Shown here piece by piece: positions 56,263 to 64,000 of a DNA stretch of 64,000 nucleotides. A program made the translations under genes and the position numbers. Position 1 is the first letter of the stretch; each line of letters begins with the position of its first letter. Below the pieces are notes generated by a model. The model saw only the letters and a program-made list of their open reading frames with translations, did no database searches and was not told the DNA's origin. Source of the stretch: Dendrocalamus latiflorus (lineage: Eukaryota; Streptophyta; Magnoliopsida; Poales; Poaceae); assembly GCA_017311315.1 (NCBI GenBank), contig CM029609.1, positions 38,190,744 to 38,254,743 on the forward strand. Reading direction: 5' to 3'.

Positions 56263-59200
56263 TTCCTTTAAAAATTAGCCCTTCATCATGATCAATGCGT
56301 ACGTAACTAGTTTCGTCACGTTGTTGATCGTCGACCCTTATGCCATTTCCAAAAGGAGGTAACTCGTCAAATTGATTGTATTCCTCCTCGTCCACTACAT
56401 TCTCCACTCCAACAATTCTCCTTTTTCCATGAAGAACTACATGGCGTTTCTTATTTGCCGGGTCGGTTACATAGAAAACTTGAAAAACTTGATTGGCGAG
56501 TACGAATGGTTCGTCTTTGTACCCGACACGTTGGAGGTCCACGGTCGTGACACCGTACTTGTCAACCTTCACCTGTGGGAGATGCACCCAACGGCAGCGA
56601 AATAAGGGGATTTTGAAAACCACATAGTCGAGCTCCCAAATCTCTTCTATGAAGCCATAGTACGAGTTTCTCGACCCATCGGTACTGAATGCATCTATGC
56701 GGACACCGCTGTTCTGGTTAGTGCTCTTGACATCCTGAGACTGCGTATAGAATGTGTACCCATTTATGTCATATCCTTGCCATGTCACAACTGTAAATGT
56801 TGGCCCTTTTGCCAACCATGTCAGCGTCTCACTCGGCGAGCTCCTAGCGATTTGCTCCTTCAACCATTGGTTGAACCAACGGTTGTGTTGCCTCATGATC
56901 CAAACATCCGGCCGCTCCGGATTTTGTTGCCGAAGCACATCCTTGTGCTGGTCCACATAAGGGGCCACTTCAGTCATGTGTTGCAACACCGTGAAATGGG
57001 CTTGAGTATACGTGTCCATATCTGGAGTGATTGCTTTCCTTCCGATAGTTCCGAGACCCTTCAGCCTCCCCTCATGACGAGATTGAGGGACACCTATCGG
57101 TTGAATCTGAGCCATATAATCGACACAAAACTCAATGACCTCTTCGCTTGCATAACCTTCGACGATGCTGCCCTCCGGCCGAGAACGATTCCGTACGTAG
57201 GACTTGAGAATTCCCATGAACCTCTCAAATGGGTACATGCTACGTAGGAATACGGGCCCGCACATTTTTATCTCCCACACAACGTGAACAATGAGATGGA
57301 CCATGATATCGAAAAACGAAGGAGGGAAATACATTTCAAGGTGACATAGAGTCATCACCACCTCGTCCTGCAGAGCATCTAGTCCTTCGGGATCGATGAC
57401 CTTCTGAGCAATTGTGTTAAAGAAATAACATAGCCTCATGATTGTCTCTCGGACTTTGATCGGCAAAATATTTCTAATTGCAATAGGGAGCATCTGTGTC
57501 ATCAGCACATGACAATCATGAGACTTCATGCCATTTAACTTCAAATCTTGCATCGAAACAAGTTTCTTCACGTTGCCGGAGTAACCAGACGGAACTTTGA
57601 CACCATGCAAGCACTGGCACAGTTCTGTTTTCTCAGCCTTGGACAGAGTGTAACACGCAGGGGGAAGGTACGTTCGTCCATTATCAGTGTGTGTCGGTGC
57701 TAACTCAGGCCTGATGTCCATGTCAGCCAAGTCAAGCCGTGCGTTGACGCCGTCCTTTGTTTTATCACGGATGTTCAGTAAGAGACCAATCAAGCTGTCA
57801 CACACATTCTTTTCTACGTGCATGACGTCGATGCAGTGCCGAACATCTAGGTACTCCCGATAAGGTAAGTCCCAAAATATTGATCTCTTCTTCCAGGTGT
57901 TCTTCTCATGAGCCCTCAATTTACGTCCCTTTCCGAGGACAACATCTAAATCCTTAACCATATCATAAACCTCGTGTCCCCTTAAATGCCTTGGAGCTGA
58001 ACCGTCTTCCTTCTCTCCGTCAAATTGTTGCTTCATCTTGCGGTATGGGTGAGCCCTCCGAAGGAACCGGCGGTGACGCATGTAGACGGTTTTGCGTGAG
58101 TGTCTCAGCCACACACTCTCGGTACCATCTAAACAGTGAGTACAAGCTTTGGCACCTTTTGTACTATGGCCTGATAGGTTACCAAGGGCAGGATAATCAT
58201 TTATGATGCAGAACAATAAGGAGCGCAGAGTGAAGTTCTCTCGTTTGTATGCATCCCATACCTGTACCCCTTCGTTCCACAGTACTTTTAGATCTTCCAC
58301 CAACGGTGCTAGGAACACATCGATATCATTCCCAGGTTGTTTTGGCCCTTGAATAGGTATCGACAGCAAAATTTACTTTCGCTTCATACACAACCAAGGA
58401 GGAAAGTTATAGATGCAGAGAGTCACGGGCCATGTGCTGTGTCGGCTGCTCATGCTACTGAAAGGATTCATTCCATCTGTACTCAGTCCAAACCTTATAT
58501 TCCTTGGTTCTGCACCGAACTCTGCAAAACTCCTATCGATGTTTCTCCACTGCGCGGAATCAGCAAGGTGTCTTATCATTCCATCCTTCTTGCGCTCCTC
58601 CGAGTGCCAACGCAACAGTTTTGCCTCCTTTGGATTTGCAAAAAACCTTTTCAAACGGGGAATTATAGGAAAATACCATGCCACCTTAGTAGGAGGTCCT
58701 TTCTTCGCCTCTGTTCCCTCGCCATCATCTGATTGATTGTTACGTTTGTATCGGGATGCGTTGCACACCGGACATACATGCATGTTTGCATACTCTTTAC
58801 GGTAGAGGATACAGTCGTTCGGGCATGCATGTATTCTTTCTACTTCCATTCCCAACGGACAAAGAACCTTCTTGGCTTTATACGTGGTTTTAGGCAACTC
58901 ATTTCCCTCCGGAAGCATGTCCGCTAAAAGACCTAGCAGCGCCGTGAAACTCTTGTCGGACCAACCGTTGCTTGCCTTCAATTTCAACAGTTCAAGCACG
59001 GCCGACAACCTCGTGTACTTGTAGCTCGTGTACAAAGGTTTCTCTGAGTCCTCCATCAAACCACGGAATTTAACATACTCTCTCTCATCATAGTTCTCTT
59101 CTACATTGCGAAGCATCTGATTCAGATTATCATCGTGCAACCTATCCGAATCCGAGCCACAATCGACATCAACCGGCGGCATGTCATTCACTTCACCGGC

Positions 59201-59778
59201 GATGTCATCCGGGGGCATATCATTCACTTCGCCGGCGATGTCATCCGGGGGCATATCATTCACTTCACCGACGATGTCATCCGGCGGCATATGATCATTC
59301 ACTTCGCCATGACTGGTCCAACACGTATAATCTTTTTTGAAACCCCTCCGAATCAGTGCGCTACAATTTGCCCTCGGTTCTTAAACATCTTCAAATTCTC
59401 GCAGTCAGTGCATGGACAGCACATATATTCCACCGCCTTATTCAACATATCCTCCTCGGCGGCTCTTATAAAAGCAGAAACGCCATTAATGTACTCTTCA
59501 CTCACACGGCTCGCGGCATACATCCAGCTTCGGTCCTACGTTACGTACATATATAACAACTTAGTATTAAAATCTAGATTAACTAATTATAACTACATAT
59601 ATACGGGCCACATTTATTATATTGAGACTTAATTTGCTAGCTCAATTCATATTACAAACACAACAGCTATTATATAACCAACAATTTTACAAATTAACCA
59701 TCTTCAATAACCACTAATGGATTACTTAGACCTAAATTGTAATGCAATTAAAGAAAAAATAAATTACATTACTAACCA
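56255..59778 (-). pseudogene. TNP2-like CACTA transposase
   Basis: Cuts and joins the element ends. The proposed exon 1 ends in an ATG (59778-59776) directly followed by donor GTTAGT. Exon 2 begins at 59535 with DRSWMYAASR, the start of the transposase-associated domain (CCPCTDC). Then come the tnp2 core (GMNPFSSMSSRHSTWPV, PPWLCMKRK, GPKQPGNDIDVFLAP, YPALGNLSGHSTKGAKAC, DVRHCIDVMHVEKNVCDSL), a DUF4218-like region (HLIVHVVWEIKMCGPV, SMYPFERFMG) and a DUF4216-like region (YYGFIEEIWELDYVVFKIPL). Two changes break it: a one-base deletion near 59355-59357 (frame shifts between VAH and LIRRGF) and TAA at 58373-58375 right after MKRK. Residues 1-14 of the 310-codon frame hold a PPDDIAGEVNDM triplication. 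Otherwise full length for the family. Confidence 0.88.
59776..59778 (-). other. start codon of TNP2 at an exon-intron border
   Basis: The minus strand reads GCTCTAGATATG|GTTAGTAATG, with acceptor GTAG|GACCGAAGC at 59536/59535. Joining gives M-DRSWMY, the expected family start. Exon 1 is otherwise untranslated. Confidence 0.6.
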
Positions 59779-59957
59779 TATCTAGAGCAACCAGGAAAGA
59801 CTGAATATTCAAAGCTCAATCTCTGCCTCTTCCCACCAAATTAACTGGCCTGAAATCGCCTAGCTTCCTCCCGAGTGAAAAAGTGCGCAGCAGTGGATAG
59901 ATCTGGATCGAAATGAAGACAGGTGCGGTCTGAGCAGCGCAATAAATGCCTTAGCCA

Positions 59958-60264
59958 TTATCACAGACGGTTTTTAACTAAAAACCGTCTGTGAATTATC
60001 ACAGACGGTTTTTTATTAAAAACCGTCTGTGATAATTAGCTTATCACAGACGGTTTTATATTAAAAACCGTCTGTGATAATATGGGATTATCACAGACGG
60101 TTTTTAATACAGACCGTCTGTGATACTTCGGTAATAACCGCCTGTGATAATCCATTTTCCCGCCACAAATACCACAGACGGCCTCCTAATTACAACCGTC
60201 TGTAATAGTGTTCATCAGAGACGGTTTCACAAAACCGTCTGTGATGAGGCGTCTACTATGAGGC
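59958..60264. repeat. subterminal palindromic repeats, 5' end of C
   Basis: TATCACAGACGGTTTTTAAC and inverse units. The last 100 bp (ACAAAACCGTCTGTGATGAG ... GGCTTTCTG) match the start of element B in reverse complement. In the CACTA family this is the promoter-side end, so TNP2 transcription should start close by. Confidence 0.9.
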
Positions 60265-60330
60265 TTTCTGTAGTAGTGGGTGTTCTTTTATCCCTTTGTG
60301 GTAAATATCTTTGTTTTGTCATGTGCATAG

Positions 60331-60409
60331 GCAAGCAAAAGATGTTGTGAAGTCTCTCAACAAACACATTGCACACATGAACCCAAAGGCCCAGCTTCTT
60401 GCTCGCACG
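60331..60409 (+). pseudogene. TOM1-like (TOL) gene, exon 2 of VHS domain
   Basis: After acceptor GTGCATAG, the sequence reads G-QAKDVVKSLNKHIAHMNPKA and then QLLART. The plant TOL VHS domain has QAKDVVK..KKR...KNPK.QLLALT here. The first base completes the GG left by exon 1 at 34094 (phase 2), so the two exons fit. The exon ends at GCAAGT, a GC-type donor; the usual GT is changed. The next exon (LLETMIKNCGD) is not found before the LTR at 60511. With exon 1 inverted 26 kb away and later exons absent or outside the window, this copy is probably dead. Confidence 0.8.
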
Positions 60410-60510
60410 GCAAGTATGATTTAAAAACCCTTTTTTGGTGTATGAATTTGATTTATCAACTGTTAGTTTGTTGATAGGAATAAATTATTCTGTTGATTTG
60501 TCCTCTTTGG

Positions 60511-63162
60511 TGTAACATCCACATTGATGTGATCTGTACCTATGCACATTTTCTTGAAGCACTGCTTGCCCATGGATAAACTGAGTTTGTTTGTGACTTC
60601 ATAACCTTCAACCACTAACCGTGATCGTAACTATCAACTGCTAACAATGGCTAAAGTTGAAGAGAGAGCTAAATTAGTCGGAAGTCAGAAGCAGTTAGAA
60701 GTCGAAAGTTGTGAGATCATAAGCTCCAGTGGTCGATAGCTATAGTGGTTGTAAGCTCCAGTGGTCGATAGCTATAGTGGTCTTAAGCTCCAGTGGTCGA
60801 TAGGTATAAGTGGCCGTAAGGTCGTAAGCTACATAATCTAGTTGGTAGTTGTATGCTATAGAACCTAGTTGATAGTCGATAGTAGTAAGCTATATAACCT
60901 CATCGGTAGTCATAAGCTATAGAACCTAGTCGGTAGTCATAAGCTTCAGAACCTAGTCGGTAGTCTATAGTTGAAACCTATAGAACCTAGTTGGTAGTCT
61001 ATAGTTGAAACCTATAGAACCTAGTTGGTAGTCCGTAGTCGAAACCTACAGTACCCAGTCGGTGCTCGAAAGACCTGCGAGGTCGAAGACTGGTAGTACC
61101 GGCTCTGTGTGAGCGGCACGACTGGAGTTGCGGTGAGTCACCGTGGTCAAGGCGCCGTGATTGTAAGTTGTACTCATAAGGTCAGTAGTCACAATGGTTG
61201 TAAGGTCGTAAGCTATAGTGGTCGTAAGCTACAGCGGTCATAGGCTGTAGTAGTCATAGATAGAATTGAGTAGTGACCAAAGAGTGTTCGAAGTCAGAAG
61301 AACACCGTAGCAGCCGAAGAATGCTAGTAGTCGTAAAGAATACTATACCAGCCAAGAAAACATAATTCAAATCAAGCCGAGGTACTCTGCGACCGACTAT
61401 TCCTAGCCCTCTCTGAGTTAAGAAGTGGACTACTCCTGTGAATATTCCTTCATCTTTGATCTATCCTTGTTTTCCTTCCCAACAAAGCTTCCCTGCCGTC
61501 CCTCATTCACTCAAACTCCATTCGACTATGTCAAATATCCCTCACCCTCTAAATTTTCCCTTACATCACCGAACTCAATCCTAACAAAACTTAATGAAGT
61601 TCTCTTTGGATTTATTTGGATCTTTTGCAGTCATTTGGAATTATTTGGTCTTTCGACCGCTTATGACGTAATTAGAAGTCGAAGTCTCGAAGGAGTACCA
61701 ACTCGAGCAGGATCGAGACAAAGACGAAAACCAACAGCTTCAAAATCATTGGCTAAGAAGTTTTTGAGTAAGATCAAGACCATAGTAATTTTAGCAAGGC
61801 AAGCACCCCATTTGACTATGGTGATTCCAGTATTTCAATTATTGTATATTGTTTGCAAAATCTATTGTACATGCGTGTATGTTCCATTAAAATTTGCTAT
61901 ACTATGGGTATTGGTAGTTACAACCGCTTGTATGCATTGAAGCTCCTTGAAAATTTGAGCTCATTGTTGTAATCTCTAAGGCATTGTTTAGACAATACAT
62001 ACTGTCAAATTGGGAATATTACATTGGCATATGGTCTAGATGCTTAGTCATGCGATAGCTTTCACTAAGTTTGATATTTTGCAAAAGTTTGTGCATGGAT
62101 ATGGGAGATTTTAAAATGTTAGACCAGAGGAGGAACCTCTGTTAGTTTGGCATAAAACAAAATGAAAAACCTAGTGTTGGACACGAGCAAGTTATATGAT
62201 AAACTGTCAAATGTGAGGAGGAACCTCGCATTTAGATAGGAGTAGATTCTCACCTGGATCAATTAAGGACCGAACATTATTACCGCACATCTAAGTCACA
62301 CCGTACAACCACCCAATGAGGGTTTGTCCATTCATCAAGCTGGTGTAAGGTTATGACTAGATGATCTAAAGGCTATATGATAATCAACTTTCGTCACACG
62401 CTAAAGGAAGCGTGAAGTTGTCGACAATATAATTAATTATCTCGTGTGGGTGAAGTTGTACAACCTCTTCAGAATATTAAAAACTATTTAAATAATCATG
62501 CTCGCGGTTAGGAGTAAGCTTGGATGTAGCCACAATGGGTATAATTTTCCTTTTCAAAACTATTTCACTGAATATGTGGGATTGCATGAACGTCTAATTG
62601 TGTGCCATGCCTATGGGTGGGATTCCATTGTAAATTATTACTTATTTATATTACAAATAAAATTTGCTTCATGCTGAAAATAACTTAGAATAGAGTCTCA
62701 TCCTTTGATAGCCTTGCATATATGTATACATTTTACGATACACTATAAGTCTTGCTGAGTACACAATGTACTCAACCTTGCCTAAATTATTGTTGATAAG
62801 AGAATGAAGAAGAATACATGCCAGACGATGCGTACTTTGCTCCCGACACTGGGGATTTCGACGATGGGTTTTTGTAAGGCCTAATCCCCCAGTCGGTTTC
62901 CTGTAGACTATGGTGGCATACCACTAGATGCTTCTACTTATTTATTTGTCTCCCACCATAATTTACTCTTGACCCTAGTATTCACTTGGCCAGTCGGCCA
63001 TATGTTGTAAAACCTTATTATGCGTCGCTTATGTATTCACCCTTTTGTCATAAATTAAATGTATATGATGTGTATGGATGTGATCTCAATGTTGTGAATG
63101 TGTGTACTAGGTATTGATCATTGGACTAGTACAGAACACATACGGTGACTCTGGTGCCCACA
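60511..63162 (+). repeat. LTR of a second gypsy (chromovirus-type) element, 2652 bp
   Basis: Starts TGTAACATCC and ends GGTGCCCACA after a tail 'gtgtactaggtattgatcat' related to the ends of the LTRs at 21325 and 10522. A four-base gap (ACGT) and a primer site follow, exactly as in the element at 21325. It therefore is the 5' LTR of an element that extends beyond the window. The 171-residue frame at 61425-61940 is inside U3 and not recognised. Confidence 0.85.
60690..61260. repeat. short tandem repeats inside the LTR
   Basis: Units 'cctagt(c/t)ggtagtc(a/t)ata' plus 'agctatagaa' recur about ten times with spacing of 30-38 bp (60830-61060). 'gtaagctccagtggtcgatagctatagtg' units lie before them (60715-60800) and 'gtcgtaagctatagtggtcgtaagc' after (61200-61250). 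Confidence 0.75.
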
Positions 63163-63166
63163 ACGT

Positions 63167-63179
63167 TGGTATCAAAGCC
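63167..63179 (+). promoter_or_regulatory. primer-binding site, degenerate (tRNA-iMet)
   Basis: TGGTATCAAAGCC; one mismatch (G to A) from the site at 24727. The following bases 'actgactataggttaagcctta..aatggcc' also match the start of the other gypsy interior. Confidence 0.8.
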
Positions 63180-64000
63180 ATACTGACTATAGGTTAAGCC
63201 TTAGATAGAATGGCCATTAGAATAAGGATTTATTTTTCAAATACAATTTATTTTGAATTCTAAAAATAGTTCAAAAGAATATATAAATTTTAGCTAAATC
63301 TTACTTCTCATTGCTTTCTCATCTCATCAAAATTATTCTTTTATTTTTTCCTTCTCATCTTGTCTCAAAATGACCTATGTTTTAAAAGTATATATCTTCT
63401 GAAAATAAAAGTTTTTGACAATATTTTAGTCACTAAGGCAGAACCAAAATGATTTGAAAATGTTCCTAAATCACTACACCAAAAGGCTTTTCAAAAATTC
63501 ATTTTGAATTATGGCAAATGCTATTTTTAAATTTTTTTGCAACGATTTTCAAAACTGTAGCACAAGCTAAAATTATGTATTTTGCAACTACTTCAAACCA
63601 TCTGTCGTTGTCTCATGCTATCATGATAAAAAAAATTCCCGCTATTTTTAGCCACTTACCTCGCTTCAAAATTTTAGTTAAGTAAGCCTGAAGGAGTAGT
63701 ACGTTCTGAATATGAACCATAGGAATTAGCAAATATTTTGGAAAACTTATGGGCAACACTCCACTGCACAGATGCTGCTAAGCCTAACAACGATGTTTAA
63801 TCTAAACTATTAGACTAGATTGGTAGAGAGCTTGATTTAGGGAGTTTATGTGAGCCAGCTTTTGGGTGTTTAGAGATGCTAAGACGCCGATGTATTGCAT
63901 GGCATACCCTCATATGTGTCCCCACCAATAGACACTGCATTGCTGTAAATTTTCAGTTGGACCCTACACGCTGCCGTCTTGCCCTCGAGCATTGTATTTC
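63180..64000 (+). other. start of gypsy interior, no gene recognised
   Basis: AT-rich. At 63472 a possible CACTA-type terminus CACTACACCAAAAGG begins, followed by 'ttttgcaac'-type words, which may be another nested element running out of the window. No coding frame identified to the end. Confidence 0.4.

Larger units (their letters stand above)
50744..60278 (-). mobile_element. CACTA (En/Spm) element C, complete, 9535 bp
   Basis: The 14-bp terminal inverted repeats CACTACTACAGAAA are at 50744-50757 and 60265-60278. The 3-bp target duplication GGT is at 50741-50743 and 60279-60281. Both ends carry palindromic subterminal repeats. Two genes on the minus strand, TNP2 (59778-56255) and a Ptta/DUF8039/Ulp1 gene (54440-51394), fill the interior. 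Between them lie a further palindromic block, a GC-rich array and a 111-bp tandem array. It is organised like an autonomous element, but both genes have disabling mutations. Confidence 0.93.

Noticed and set aside
38847..60278. One very large CACTA element from 38847 to 60278
   Set aside because: Both ends would be the 5' (promoter) type, and flanks TAT and GGT do not match. 50744-60278 has its own matching GGT flanks and proper 3' end.
61425..61940. 171-residue open frame
   Set aside because: Lies in the U3 part of an LTR and matches no family I know. Long frames by chance are plausible here.

Overview
This window is plant nuclear DNA from a grass, most likely rice (Oryza). The evidence is GC-rich exons with AT-rich introns, a CC-NB-ARC resistance-gene exon, and nested transposons of rice-like type: CACTA elements with Ulp1-protease ORFs, long-LTR chromoviruses, MULE-type MITEs and LINEs. 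Almost everything here is transposon. The only host-type coding pieces are one NB-LRR exon and two exons of a TOM1-like VHS-domain gene. No bacterial-type operons, CRISPR arrays or tRNA/rRNA genes were seen.

Layout. 1-3557: 3' part of a CACTA element (A) with a Ulp1-type ORF. 4028-16831: a 12.8-kb non-coding LTR retrotransposon on the minus strand, flanked by AAAAT. Its interior is four kinds of tandem repeat, a Helitron replicase fragment and a solo LTR (10522-13762); another solo LTR (4130-5730) splits its left LTR. 16837-20296: AT-rich DNA, MITEs and the truncated NB-LRR exon (minus). 20297-34045: a 5'-truncated LINE (minus) broken by a 12-kb Ty3/gypsy chromovirus (21325-33402, target duplication ATTGT) and by a MULE-type MITE (33729-34000). 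34094-34194: VHS exon 1 (minus). 34195-38846: MITEs and a MULE with another MITE nested in its arm. 38847-39889: 5' end of a second CACTA element (B). 39890-49016: a rearranged Ty1/copia element whose 5' side is an inverted copy of its own 3' side. 50382-50724: probable LTR of a further retroelement (minus). 50744-60278: a complete 9.5-kb CACTA element (C, minus) with 14-bp termini and GGT target duplication, carrying a TNP2 transposase and a second gene that joins a transposase_24-like region to a Ulp1 cysteine protease. 60331-60409: VHS exon 2 (plus). 60511-64000: LTR, primer site and start of another chromovirus.

How the genes work together. In element C the TNP2 gene and the Ptta/DUF8039/Ulp1 gene form the usual two-gene CACTA set, acting on terminal repeats made of palindromic ACAGACGGTT/AACCGTCTGT units. 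Both genes carry disabling changes. Elements A and B belong to the same family and are internally deleted or rearranged. The gypsy element has a nearly complete pol but no recognisable gag, yet its two LTRs look the same, so it was probably moved by proteins from another copy. Exon and splice calls were made by reading the sequence and by comparing copies inside this window; no database search was possible.
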